34,117 bases of DNA. Origin: an uncultured Ruminococcus sp. (lineage in GTDB: Bacteria > Bacillota > Clostridia > Oscillospirales > Acutalibacteraceae). Shown here piece by piece: positions 1 through 8,063 of the stretch (positions within the stretch are counted from its first letter, which is position 1; each line of letters opens with the position of its first letter). The position numbers were made by a program, and so were the translations under genes. The DNA lies in contig CACXBF010000022.1 of assembly GCA_902765855.1 (NCBI GenBank), forward strand, positions 1 to 34,117, written 5' to 3'. The notes beneath the pieces are model-generated. The model searched no databases and was not told where the DNA came from. It was given only the letters and a program-made list of their open reading frames with translations.

Positions 1-60
1 ATAAACTGTGTTTGCCCGTTCGGTAGTTACTTCGACCGCGGCAACCATCTTCCATCACTT

Positions 61-155
61 ACTACGAGCGAGGCAAAGCCGAGCGATTCCGCGTCTTGGC
101 TGCGGCGACACGCCGCCTCAAGCGAAATTTTTATCTGTCTTAGAAAAGTCAGTCA
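61..155 (+). repeat. Interspersed repeat, copy 1 (partial)
   Basis: This stretch contains the blocks ACGAGCGAGGC, GAGCGATTCCGCGTCTTG, a GC-rich CGGCG dyad, and AAGCGAAATTTTTA. The same blocks recur in the same order near 9280-9360 and as reverse complement near 4450-4600 and 5570-5780. Only the end part of the longer repeat is present. No reading frame is shared between copies, so it is a non-coding intergenic repeat. Confidence 0.75.
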
Positions 156-180
156 ACTAATAGATTCGCCGCAAACTAAT

Positions 181-196
181 CTTACAGCAATGTAAG
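181..196. promoter_or_regulatory. Dyad upstream of the BceAB-like operon, possible operator
   Basis: CTTACA and TGTAAG form a perfect 6-bp inverted repeat with a 4-base spacer, about 50 bases upstream of a TATAAT -10 box. Response regulators of BceRS type bind inverted repeats just upstream of transporter promoters, so this is a plausible site. No regulator gene is present in the window, and the functional assignment is inference. Confidence 0.35.
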
Positions 197-248
197 AAAA
201 TCCCTCAAAATGTAATATAAATAAATAGCCATGCAAATTGCTCTTTGA

Positions 249-254
249 TATAAT
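249..254 (+). promoter_or_regulatory. -10 box for the BceAB-like operon
   Basis: A perfect TATAAT lies 32 bases before the start codon, but no good -35 box is found 16 to 18 bases upstream. That pattern fits an activator-dependent promoter. The GGGGGA ribosome site at 271-276 selects the ATG at 286. Confidence 0.5.
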
Positions 255-285
255 ATAGCTATCAAATAAAGGGGGATAATTATGT

Positions 286-1053
286 ATGGCTATTTTAGAA
301 GTTGAAGGGTTAAAGAAAATTTACACAACACGCTTTGGCGGAAATAAGGTTCAGGCACTTAATGATGTGTCATTTTCTGTTGAAAAAGGTGAATATGTAG
401 CAATTATGGGAGAATCAGGTTCAGGCAAGACAACTTTGTTAAATCTTCTTGCCGCCCTTGATAGACCGACAAACGGTGATGTCATTCTTGACGGTAAGCG
501 TCTTTCGAGCGTAAGTGAAAAGGAAATTTCCGCATTCCGCAGAGATTATCTCGGCTTTGTATTTCAAGATTTCAATTTGCTTGATACATTTTCGCTTCAG
601 GATAATATATTCCTTCCTCTTGTTTTATCAGGGAAGAAATATGGCGAGATGAAAAGTAAATTAGACCCGCTTGTCAATCAACTTGGCATATCAGATATTA
701 TGCAGAAATATCCGTATGAGGTTTCCGGCGGACAAAAGCAGAGAGCTGCTGTTGCAAGAGCATTGATTACAAATCCAAAGTTGCTTTTGGCAGATGAACC
801 GACAGGTGCATTGGATTCTCATTCAACAGAAAGCCTCCTTAATCTGTTCAATGAAATCAATTCAGCAGGTCAGACTATTCTTATGGTAACTCATTCTGCG
901 AAGGCTGCCGCTCACGCAAGTAGAGTTATGTTTATCAAGGACGGACAGGTTTTTCATCAGATTTATAAAGGTAATTGTACAGAGCAGGAAATGTTCCAGA
1001 AAATTTCAGATACATGGACAGTTTTGGCTTCGGGAGGCGAGCAATATGAATAA
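286..1053 (+). CDS. ABC transporter ATPase, BceA/MacB-like
   Basis: This 255-residue ATPase powers the permease encoded next. Walker A is GESGSGKTT (residues 42-50), followed by the Q-loop region FVFQDFNLL, the ABC signature VSGGQKQR, Walker B LLLADEPTGALDS, and the switch histidine in VTHS. The length and the DEPTGALD form are typical of the MacB/LolD/BceA group. The next gene begins 8 bases before this one ends, so the two are translationally coupled. In the Firmicute BceAB family, such pairs sense or export cell-wall-active peptides such as bacitracin-type antibiotics, usually under a two-component system. No histidine kinase or regulator is visible here, so the peptide role is inference. 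GGGGGA nine bases upstream supports this start. Confidence 0.93.
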   Translation: MAILEVEGLKKIYTTRFGGNKVQALNDVSFSVEKGEYVAIMGESGSGKTTLLNLLAALDRPTNGDVILDGKRLSSVSEKEISAFRRDYLGFVFQDFNLLDTFSLQDNIFLPLVLSGKKYGEMKSKLDPLVNQLGISDIMQKYPYEVSGGQKQRAAVARALITNPKLLLADEPTGALDSHSTESLLNLFNEINSAGQTILMVTHSAKAAAHASRVMFIKDGQVFHQIYKGNCTEQEMFQKISDTWTVLASGGEQYE

Positions 1054-3070
1054 ATTTTTTTATGCACGCCTTGCTGCAAACAATATCAAAAAGAATGCAA
1101 AAATACAGATACCATTTATGATAACCTCAATTCTTACGGTATCAATGTTTTATATATTGCTGTCGCTTTCCCTTAATCAAGGTTTCAGAGATGCCGAAGT
1201 AGGTAGCACAATGATTCCTATTGTTCTTGGCTTAGGCTGTTGGATAGTTGGAATTTTCGCAGTAATATTTCTATTTTACACATATAGCTTTCTTATAAAA
1301 CGCCGACAAAAAGAGTTTGGTTTATTTAACATTCTCGGTATGGAGAAAAAGCATATAGCAAAAATTATAGCCTTAGAAACATTCTATACAGCTTTTATAA
1401 GTATAGTAGTTGGCTTGCTTGCAGGAGTAATTCTTGATAAACTGATGTATTTACTATTGCTCAGAATAGTAAATCTTCAAACCAATCTGACGCATTATAT
1501 TTCATTCAAACCTATTATAATTACAAGTATTTTATTTGTATCTATTTTCATAGTGCTTTTCTTGTATTCTATTCTAAAGGTTCGTCTTACAAACCCCATT
1601 CAGCTTTTACATGGCGGTCAGGTAGGTGAGAAAGAGCCTAAAACAAAAATTCTTATGGCAATAATAGGACTTATTTGTCTTGGCATAGGCTATTATCTTT
1701 CTATTATGACAAAAGATGCCGTTAATGCAGTAAATCTTTTCTTTATAGCAGTTATCTTTGTAATAATCGGCACATATTTTCTATTTGTAGCAGGAAGTAT
1801 TGCCTTGCTTAAAATGCTTCGCAAGAATAAAAAATATTATTATAAGACCAGTCATTTCATAAGTGTATCGGGTATGCTCTATCGTATGAAAAAGAATGCC
1901 GTCGGCTTAGCAAATATCTGTATCTTGTCAACAATGGTACTCGTTATGCTTTCAACAACACTTTCGATGATGCTTGGCTTAGACGATGTTCTCAACCGCA
2001 ATTATCCCTATGATATAAGCTTTGATGTTTCAAGTCCTGAATATTATAATATTTCTGATAAAGATATGGAGAAAACAGTTAAAGATATTATCGCTAAACA
2101 TAACTTAAATATTACAGAAGAAAAATCTTATAGGAATATTTCACTTTATTCTGATAATATTAAATTTGAATCTGATATAAATAATATAGATTGTATGGTA
2201 AAAGTCATTCCGATTTCTGATTATAACTCTTGCACAAATCAGAATAAAACTCTTAGACAAAAAGAACTCTTATTTTATACTAATACAGGCATTTCTCAAA
2301 CAGATAAAATAAAGCTTATGGATAATGATTATAAGATTTCGGAGTATAATTCCGATATTCCAAAAGCATTTATTAGTTCGAGTAGTCAAATCAGTACTGT
2401 ACTTATCATAGTAAATGACGAAGAATTTAATAATATAGATAACCAATTCTCAAAATACAATGAAGAAATAAGTGGTATAGATGATTATCAATCGAGCGTA
2501 TCAAACTATCATAATATGAATATATCAGGCTCAGATAGTGAAAAGCTTTCAGCCTATAATGATTGTCGTAATGAACTTCAAAATAGTCCTGTATTTTTAA
2601 AAGGTCGTATAGAGCAGAAAACAGCAATACTTTCAATTTATGGTAGCCTGTTCTTTATAGCATTGTTCCTTGGCATACTGTTTATAGGAGCAATGGTGCT
2701 TATAATTTACTATAAACAGATTTCAGAGGGCTATGAAGATAGGGAACGCTTTGATATAATGCAAAAAGTCGGCTTGAGCTATAGTGAAGCAAAGAAAGCA
2801 ATTCGTTCACAAATACTTATAGTATTTTTCTTACCGCTCATAACAGCGTGTATCCATGTAGTATTTGCATTCCCAATGATTTCAAGAATATTGTCATTAA
2901 TGACGCTTTCCAATGACAGTATAAATCTGAATAATACCCAGTTGTATATTTGGTGTACTTTAGCTTGTTTCTTAATATTTGCCATTCTTTATATGGTTAT
3001 TTATATAGCGACAGCAAGAACCTACTATAAAATAGTAAAGTCAGGAGCGAATACCGACTTGCGTATATAA
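1046..3070 (+). CDS. ABC transporter permease, BceB/FtsX-like
   Basis: A 674-residue membrane protein with the layout of BceB-type permeases: one N-terminal membrane helix (about residues 23-45), a first FtsX bundle of three helices (about 55-180) with the motif RRQKEFGLFNILGMEKKHI, further helices up to about 310, then a large extracytoplasmic domain (about 320-530) rich in Asn, Ser and Asp, and a C-terminal FtsX bundle (about 535-670). The big external domain before the last helix bundle is the known ligand-sensing part of the family. The gene overlaps the ATPase by 8 bases and is followed by a strong terminator, which makes a two-gene operon. The substrate cannot be read from sequence; antimicrobial peptides are the usual ligands. 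Confidence 0.9.
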   Translation: MNKFFYARLAANNIKKNAKIQIPFMITSILTVSMFYILLSLSLNQGFRDAEVGSTMIPIVLGLGCWIVGIFAVIFLFYTYSFLIKRRQKEFGLFNILGMEKKHIAKIIALETFYTAFISIVVGLLAGVILDKLMYLLLLRIVNLQTNLTHYISFKPIIITSILFVSIFIVLFLYSILKVRLTNPIQLLHGGQVGEKEPKTKILMAIIGLICLGIGYYLSIMTKDAVNAVNLFFIAVIFVIIGTYFLFVAGSIALLKMLRKNKKYYYKTSHFISVSGMLYRMKKNAVGLANICILSTMVLVMLSTTLSMMLGLDDVLNRNYPYDISFDVSSPEYYNISDKDMEKTVKDIIAKHNLNITEEKSYRNISLYSDNIKFESDINNIDCMVKVIPISDYNSCTNQNKTLRQKELLFYTNTGISQTDKIKLMDNDYKISEYNSDIPKAFISSSSQISTVLIIVNDEEFNNIDNQFSKYNEEISGIDDYQSSVSNYHNMNISGSDSEKLSAYNDCRNELQNSPVFLKGRIEQKTAILSIYGSLFFIALFLGILFIGAMVLIIYYKQISEGYEDRERFDIMQKVGLSYSEAKKAIRSQILIVFFLPLITACIHVVFAFPMISRILSLMTLSNDSINLNNTQLYIWCTLACFLIFAILYMVIYIATARTYYKIVKSGANTDLRI

Positions 3071-3074
3071 TAAA

Positions 3075-3117
3075 AAAGACAAAGGCATCGCATTGTTTTT
3101 GCGATGCCTTCGTCTTT
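3075..3117. terminator. Rho-independent terminator after the BceAB-like operon
   Basis: AAAGAC-A-AAGGCATCGC pairs with GCGATGCCTT-C-GTCTTT around a 9-base loop, with one A-C mismatch. It begins 5 bases after the permease stop codon. The stem has an A-run on its 5' side and a short T-run on its 3' side, so it could work in both directions. Confidence 0.75.
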
Positions 3118-3331
3118 AGCAAAAATTGTGATAAGGGAAAAATGATAGATAGAATGTTTATAACAAACTATCCACTTAATATTATAGCAGAAAATTTCGA
3201 TTTGTGTTAAAAGTGGTAAAATTTGACGGTTTCTGGTAAACTTTGTACGAATGATTCTTTTATAGAACCAAAAAGTCATTTAATCAGCAAATAAAGCATA
3301 AAATTATATTAAAAAAGTTTTGGTGATTTAT

Positions 3332-4441
3332 ATGTTTTATTCTCTGAAATTTAAAAAAATAATTCTTACGATAGTGAAAATTGCAATAATTTTATTATGT
3401 TGTGTTTTGCTTACAATCTTTCCAAAGGGTGCGTCCGAAGGCGCAAGAAAGGGACTCAAATATTGCCTCGAACTTTTAGTACCGTCGTTGTTTCCGTTTA
3501 TGGTTTTGTCATCGTATATAGTTCGTTCCGGAATATCGTCAATGTTTGGCAGAATATTTTCTCCTATAATGAAATTTCTTTTCAGACTTGATGGTTCAAC
3601 AGCACCTACTGTAATAATGAGTTTCATAGGAGGCTTTCCTGTTGGTGCAAGAGGTATAGCAGGAATGTATGAAACAAAGCAAATCTCCTTAAATCAAGCA
3701 AGGCGAATGTCGCTCTTTTGTGTCGGTGCAGGACCGGCATTTTTGATAACGGCGGTGGGAACAGTTCTTTTAGGTAATGCAAAGCTTGGAGTAATCCTAC
3801 TCATATCTCAGCTTGTGTCAGGTTTAATTTTAGGAATAATCTCAAGATTTTTTTATCCTGAAAAATCCATAAAAGAGAAATCTAAGCCAAAAGATAATAT
3901 CAGCCAACAAAATGCTTTCATAAAAGCTTGTACAGATGGCTCAAAGGGAATAATTTCATTGTCGGCTTTGGTTATATTATTTCAGACATTCATAGGAATT
4001 ATAGAGCAGAGTGAGGTAGAGCAGTTTATAGAGAAAATATTTTTATCTATGGGCTTGAGTTGTTCAAAGATAATTTTGCCATCAATTTTAGAAGTTACAG
4101 GTGCGTGTAATGTAATCGCAGAAGGTACATTCCCGCTATATATTTTGTCTGCGGTTATAGCCTTTGGAGGTTTGTGCGTACACTTGCAGATATGGGGTAT
4201 ACTTTCAGAGATACATCCGAATAAGCTGTTGTTTATTCTTTTCAGAGTTTTTGCCGCTATACTTAATGGATTTTGCACATACATAATTACATTATTCTAT
4301 AATCCGATAAATAATGTTTTTAGTAGTTTTTCAGAGAGAGCAACACCAAATACAGCAACACATCTTACCGGCGGAATAGCAATTCTTGTATTATCGATGC
4401 TGTTTTTGTTGAGCATATCCGTCAAAAAAAGAGCAAAATAA
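3332..4441 (+). CDS. ylbJ: YlbJ-like nucleoside-recognition (Gate) membrane protein
   Basis: About 369 residues with roughly eight membrane segments and two Gate/nucleoside-recognition halves. Typical motifs are LVPSLFPFMVLSSYI, GFPVGARG and LEVTGACNVIAEG. In spore-forming Firmicutes, YlbJ is a sporulation-specific integral membrane protein needed for heat-resistant spores. The start is placed at the ATG at 3332, where GGTGA sits five bases upstream; a TTG 12 bases earlier lacks an SD site. The gene is monocistronic, with a terminator before it and repeats after it. I did not find a convincing sporulation-sigma promoter in the 250 bases upstream. Confidence 0.82.
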   Translation: MFYSLKFKKIILTIVKIAIILLCCVLLTIFPKGASEGARKGLKYCLELLVPSLFPFMVLSSYIVRSGISSMFGRIFSPIMKFLFRLDGSTAPTVIMSFIGGFPVGARGIAGMYETKQISLNQARRMSLFCVGAGPAFLITAVGTVLLGNAKLGVILLISQLVSGLILGIISRFFYPEKSIKEKSKPKDNISQQNAFIKACTDGSKGIISLSALVILFQTFIGIIEQSEVEQFIEKIFLSMGLSCSKIILPSILEVTGACNVIAEGTFPLYILSAVIAFGGLCVHLQIWGILSEIHPNKLLFILFRVFAAILNGFCTYIITLFYNPINNVFSSFSERATPNTATHLTGGIAILVLSMLFLLSISVKKRAK

Positions 4442-4443
4442 AA

Positions 4444-4648
4444 TTGCGGCGGGCCGCCGCTGTCAAGACGCGGAATCGCTCGACAAGTCTCGCTCGTGGT
4501 GAGTATGAGAGATTTACCCACGCGGAGGACTAAACTACCGTTCAGTTGATGTGCTTCTTTAAGATAACTAAAAGTTTTGCTCAAGCTTTGTCAAAAGCTT
4601 GCAGTTTCCAAAGGTTCTGCCTTTGGTCGCTCTCTGCAGAGAGCGAAA
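4444..4648 (-). repeat. Interspersed repeat, copy 2
   Basis: This contains GGCGGGCCGCC, GACGCGGAATCG, CAAGTCTCGCTCGT, ACGCGGAGGACTAAACTACC, AAAAGTTTTGCTCAAGC, and a TTTCCAAAGG...GCCTTTGGTCGCTCT dyad. The same order of blocks occurs at 5562-5813, and the reverse complement of most of them at 9174-9360. The two sides are separated by unrelated genes, so this is a dispersed family, not a tandem array. Confidence 0.8.
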
Positions 4649-4708
4649 TGCTTTTGGGCGAAGCCCAACATTTATTTTTTCCCAATCGGTGGACGAAGTC
4701 CACCGATT
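4629..4708. terminator. Chain of three perfect hairpins between ylbJ and the coiled-coil gene
   Basis: Three inverted repeats follow one another: GCTCTCTGCAGAGAGC (4629-4644), TTGGGC-GAA-GCCCAA (654-668 of this kilobase), and AATCGGTGGAC-GAA-GTCCACCGATT (4684-4708). The genes on both sides point toward this gap, so the hairpins probably act as bidirectional terminators. T-runs are present only around 4671-4680, so termination is likely but not certain. Confidence 0.55.
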
Positions 4709-4742
4709 AATTCTTTTGTTAGCAATAAATTTTCCTTGTGCT

Positions 4743-5471
4743 TTATATTTTTTTATCAGTTTCAGCCTGTTCTTCCTGAATATCTTCTTCATCGGGATAT
4801 TTTATACTTGGAATAGGATTTTCAGAGTTTTCATCAAATTCATTTCCGAGCGGAATATTATTACTTTTATAGAAATCACTTTTAATTTTAGTCAAGGTAT
4901 CCATATTTTTACAAATACGCTTATATAGAGTATCAAGCCTGTCATCGAGAGTTATAGTTCCAATTTTTATATCACGCCTGAGCCAAGCTATATCCTCACG
5001 AAAAAGATTAACTTCTTTTTCAATCGTGTCAATGACATTGACAGCGTCCATAGCCTTTTCTTGAGCCTCATCAATAACGCCCAAAGCACGAGCCTCAGCC
5101 TTCATTTTTATATTCATAAGGCTTTCTTGCAGTTCGTCATATCTTTTTGCCTTGATTACAAGCAAGTCGTATTTTTCTTGTAGTTCGTGTTTTTCCTCAA
5201 GACGAAGACGAAGTTCTGCTTCATATGCCTGTATATCGTTTTCACGCTGAGCAGTAACATCTGCAAGCTGCATTTGTAGCGATTGAACCGATTTATATAA
5301 AGCATTTCTTGCGGCTGTAATTTCGATTAAGGAAGTTTTTTTGTCTGAAAGTTCAAGTTCAGCCTCATGCAAACGATCTTTAAGCTGTTCAAGCTCCATT
5401 TCGGGAGTAAGCTTTTTTTCAACTATACTTTTTTCATTGTCGGCTATATTATCGTTCAATATTTCGTTCAT
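4743..5471 (-). CDS. Coiled-coil protein of unknown function, DivIVA-like in appearance
   Basis: A 242-residue soluble protein that is almost entirely heptad-rich helix (about residues 15-200), with a Glu/Asp-rich C-terminus. There is no signal peptide and no membrane segment. The long central coiled coil with an Ala-rich KAEARALGVIDEAQEKAMDAV stretch resembles DivIVA/SepIVA-type scaffold proteins, but the family's N-terminal lipid-binding motif is not evident, so I do not assign it. The start is the ATG at 5471, preceded by GAGGTGG five bases away. A reading frame extends 60 bases further upstream but without an SD site. It stands alone between repeat copies 2 and 3. Confidence 0.7.
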   Translation of the reverse strand: MNEILNDNIADNEKSIVEKKLTPEMELEQLKDRLHEAELELSDKKTSLIEITAARNALYKSVQSLQMQLADVTAQRENDIQAYEAELRLRLEEKHELQEKYDLLVIKAKRYDELQESLMNIKMKAEARALGVIDEAQEKAMDAVNVIDTIEKEVNLFREDIAWLRRDIKIGTITLDDRLDTLYKRICKNMDTLTKIKSDFYKSNNIPLGNEFDENSENPIPSIKYPDEEDIQEEQAETDKKI

Positions 5472-5561
5472 GGATACCACCTCAAAAAAATCAATCATAT
5501 CCATTATATCAGAAAAAATAATATTACACAATGCTTTTTTTGTATAAAATAAACTTCTCTA

Positions 5562-5813
5562 AGACACTTAAAAGTTTTGCTCGAGGCGGCGAGCCGCCGC
5601 ACCCAAGACGCGGTGCGTGACCACACAGGACAAGACGCGGAATCGTTTGACAAGTCTCGCTCGTAACGAATATGGGGAATCTACACACGCGGAGGACTAA
5701 ACTACCGTTTAGTTTCAAAATTTCCCTAAGATAATTAAAAGTTTTGCTCAAGCTTTTGAAAAAGCTTGCAGTTTCCAAAGGCAGAGCCTTTGGTCGCTCT
5801 CCGCAGAGAGCGA
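5562..5813 (-). repeat. Interspersed repeat, copy 3 (longest copy)
   Basis: This begins CTAAGACACTTAAAAGTTTTG, then a GGCGGCGAGCCGCCGC dyad, two nearby CAAGACGCGG blocks, CAAGTCTCGCTCGTAACGA, ACGCGGAGGACTAAACTACC, a second CTAAGATAATTAAAAGTTTTG block, AAGCTTTTGAAAAAGCTTG, and a CTTTGGTCGCTCTCC segment. The reverse complement of the same order is seen at 9174-9360. The outer AAAAGTTTTGCTC blocks form direct repeats that bracket the unit. Confidence 0.82.
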
Positions 5814-5847
5814 AACACTTTATCCTTCTCTGAGCGTAGGAGGGTAG

Positions 5848-5900
5848 AAAAACATTCCAGTGGAATGTTTTTCGTAGGGAACCCTCGCATGGGGTTCCCT
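5848..5900. terminator. Two perfect hairpins at the 3' side of udp
   Basis: AAAAACATTCCA and TGGAATGTTTTT form a 12-bp inverted repeat (5848-5872). AGGGAACCC and GGGTTCCCT form a 9-bp inverted repeat around a 7-base loop (5876-5900). They lie about 60 bases beyond the stop codon of the leftward uridine phosphorylase gene and are the best terminator candidates for it. The first has A-runs and T-runs on its two sides and could act in either direction. Confidence 0.5.
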
Positions 5901-5959
5901 AAAGAAGTGCCTTGTTCTTAAGATATAAAATCGCTTGATAAACCTATTACTAACTTATG

Positions 5960-6724
5960 CTAATTTACCATCTTATCCTCAGCAATAATTATTTTTAATG
6001 CCTCGATAGCAGTAAGAACAGCATTTTCGGTATTGATGTTTTCGGAATTATCTCCAGATTTTCTGCGTTCCTGATTCCATATTGCGTGTAGAATAGAACC
6101 AGCACGAATATTTCTCAACGCTGAAACAGTAAAAAGAGCCGCAGTTTCCATTTCAGAAGCAAGCACACCACATTTTATAAAGGCATTCCACTTGTTTTCA
6201 AGTTCATATGAAACGGCCATAGACGCAGGATTATGTTGACCATAAAAAGAATCCTTACTATGTACAATTCCCGTATGATAGCGTTCATCAAGCTTTTTTG
6301 CAGCCTTAACTAAAGCAGATGTAACCTCGAAATCAGCAGTAGCAGGTAATTCTATCGGAGCATATTCCTTAGAAGTACCCTCCGCACGAACCGCCGAAGT
6401 AGCTATGATAAGGTCGCCGGATTTTACAGTTTCTTGCATACCTCCACAAGTTCCGACACGAATAATAGTATCCACACCGAGCATATGAAGTTCTTCAAGA
6501 GCGATAGCCGCAGATGGACCACCTATACCCGTAGATGTCACCAAGACATTTTTACCGCAGAGAGTGCCAAAATAGGTAGTATATTCTCTGTTTGAAACAA
6601 GATAATCCGCATCTTCAAGGTAAGAGGCTATTTTTGATACACGAGCAGGGTCGCCTGGAAGAATAGCATATTTAGCCTTAACCGTTCTTGGAATTTGCAA
6701 ATGAAAAAGCACATTTTCATTCAT
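5960..6724 (-). CDS. udp: Uridine phosphorylase
   Basis: About 254 residues, the usual length for the nucleoside phosphorylase I family. It splits uridine with phosphate into uracil and ribose-1-phosphate in pyrimidine salvage, in the cytosol. Visible motifs are LPGDPARV near the N-terminus (phosphate site), RVGTCGGMQ (the glycine-rich phosphate/ribose loop, around residue 90), SKDSFY, and ASEMETAALF (the ribose-binding Glu-Met-Glu, around residue 190). AGGAGG stands ten bases before the ATG at 6724 and four before an in-frame TTG at 6730, so the ATG is preferred. It follows corA on the same strand with a 35-base gap and is probably co-transcribed with it. Confidence 0.92.
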   Translation of the reverse strand: MNENVLFHLQIPRTVKAKYAILPGDPARVSKIASYLEDADYLVSNREYTTYFGTLCGKNVLVTSTGIGGPSAAIALEELHMLGVDTIIRVGTCGGMQETVKSGDLIIATSAVRAEGTSKEYAPIELPATADFEVTSALVKAAKKLDERYHTGIVHSKDSFYGQHNPASMAVSYELENKWNAFIKCGVLASEMETAALFTVSALRNIRAGSILHAIWNQERRKSGDNSENINTENAVLTAIEALKIIIAEDKMVN

Positions 6725-6759
6725 AAGCAATAAGCCTCCTTATAAAGTGTCTTATGCAA

Positions 6760-7689
6760 TCAGAACATATCGTTCTTTTTCAGAATTATAAAAGCTAAAA
6801 TCATCAGTACAGCAGATAGTATAAATGGGAACCACCAGAAATTATCAAACGGAAGACCTCCATCGATGTTCATTCCGTATAAGCCGGAAATAACTGTAGG
6901 AATAGAAACAATCAGCGTCAAAGAAGCAAGAACCTTCATAACATAGTTAAGGTTGTTGCTTATAACAGATGAGAAAGTATCCATTGTGCTCGACATAATG
7001 TTAAGGTGTATGCCAACCATTTCTATTGCCTGTTTAATCTCGATAAGAACATCTTCAAGAAGGTCTTGGTCGTCCTCATAAAGCTTGATATGTCTGCCAC
7101 GCATAAGCTTTTCGAGAGTAATTTCATCAGCCTTTAGTGAAGACGAAAAATAAACCAGCGATTTCTGAATTTCAAAAAGCTGGATAATTTCTTTATTTTT
7201 CATAGATTTTTTCATTTTTTCTTCTACATGCTCGCTGATTTTATCAATCTGCTTGATATATTGCAAATATCTCGCCGCAACTCTGAGCATTATATGAAAA
7301 ACGAATTGAGTTTTATAGTTAGTGAGAACATCTTTAACAACGCCCTCAGAAAATTCACTAAGAATAGGGTTTTCTTTAATAGAAACAGTTATAACATTTT
7401 TTTCAGTAATCATAATGCCAATAGGCATAGTAGCGTATCTTATACTCTTGTTAAACTTTTCAACAACAGGAATATCTATAATTATAAGTGTAACTCCGTT
7501 TTCGTTATCTATATGAGAGCTTTCTTCTTCATCAAGAGACGCCCTGAAAAAATCAGGTTCAATATTAAAATCCTTTATGAGACTTGCAACCTCGTCACCC
7601 TCAGGTTCAACGCAGTTTATCCAACAACCCGGTTCATAATTATCAATGGCTTCAATTCTGCCATTAATGGTTTTGTAGTAGTTTATCAT
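6760..7689 (-). CDS. corA: CorA-family divalent cation (Mg2+) transporter
   Basis: 309 residues with a long N-terminal cytoplasmic alpha/beta and helical region, then two C-terminal membrane helices. The family signature GMN sits after the first helix (YGMNIDGG, near residue 272), followed by a second helix and a short Lys-rich tail. CorA pentamers conduct Mg2+, and sometimes Co2+ or Ni2+, down the membrane potential. It is preceded by a candidate 28-residue leader peptide gene and a sigma-A-like promoter, and followed closely by udp. The start at 7689 has GGAAG about 9 bases upstream. Members of the family with this short form can be Mg2+ or Zn2+ transporters; the exact ion is not decidable here. 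Confidence 0.9.
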   Translation of the reverse strand: MINYYKTINGRIEAIDNYEPGCWINCVEPEGDEVASLIKDFNIEPDFFRASLDEEESSHIDNENGVTLIIIDIPVVEKFNKSIRYATMPIGIMITEKNVITVSIKENPILSEFSEGVVKDVLTNYKTQFVFHIMLRVAARYLQYIKQIDKISEHVEEKMKKSMKNKEIIQLFEIQKSLVYFSSSLKADEITLEKLMRGRHIKLYEDDQDLLEDVLIEIKQAIEMVGIHLNIMSSTMDTFSSVISNNLNYVMKVLASLTLIVSIPTVISGLYGMNIDGGLPFDNFWWFPFILSAVLMILAFIILKKNDMF

Positions 7690-7715
7690 TTTTGTGCACT
7701 TCCTAACAAATCAAA

Positions 7716-7802
7716 TCAGAGCACAAAAAATACATTATGCGCTCTGTTTATAGTATGAATAATAGCAATCCGTATTCGACCAACAGACGGGTCAGAGCCC
7801 AT
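7716..7802 (-). CDS. Candidate 28-residue leader peptide upstream of corA
   Basis: A short frame starts at ATG 7802 with the ribosome site AAGGGG eight bases upstream and ends 26 bases before corA. The peptide begins MGSDPSVGRIRIAI and ends NVFFVL. Its SD site is as good as that of corA itself, which is unusual for a chance frame. In enteric bacteria, short proline- or acid-rich leader peptides control Mg2+ transporter genes (mgtL, corL). Here the similarity is only of position, and the role is inference. No homologue is known to me. Confidence 0.45.
   Translation of the reverse strand: MGSDPSVGRIRIAIIHTINRAHNVFFVL
7717..7746 (-). promoter_or_regulatory. Stem-loop at the end of the corA leader ORF
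   Basis: On the minus strand CAGAGCGCA pairs with TGTGCTCTG (9 bp including one G-U) around a 12-base loop that contains a T-run. It covers the last ten codons of the candidate leader peptide and ends about 27 bases before the corA start codon. Its place suggests an attenuation-type or translation-coupled switch, but no alternative pairing partner was proven. Confidence 0.4.
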
Positions 7803-7868
7803 AATGTTTACCCCTTTCATAGTTTAAAATATAAAAAAATTAAAAGCAAATTAACATTTTCTTAATAT

Positions 7869-7897
7869 ATTATACCAATAAATTCGCCGAAACGCAA
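7869..7897 (-). promoter_or_regulatory. Promoter for leader peptide-corA-udp
   Basis: On the minus strand TTGCGT is followed by a 17-base spacer and TATAAT, with an extended -10 (TGG directly before TATAAT). Transcription would start near 7862, giving a leader of about 170 bases before corA. Confidence 0.65.
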
Positions 7898-8063
7898 GAA
7901 TTTTACGAAATATTGACTTTTGTTTTTCGTAGGATTTATTTTTAGTTATCAGAAAAATAATGCACCATAAAACACTATCTTAATCTTGCAAAATTATAGA
8001 CGAAAATTCATATTTGTGTTAAAATAAGCTTTAGTATAATTGAAAAAATCGGGTGATTATTTT

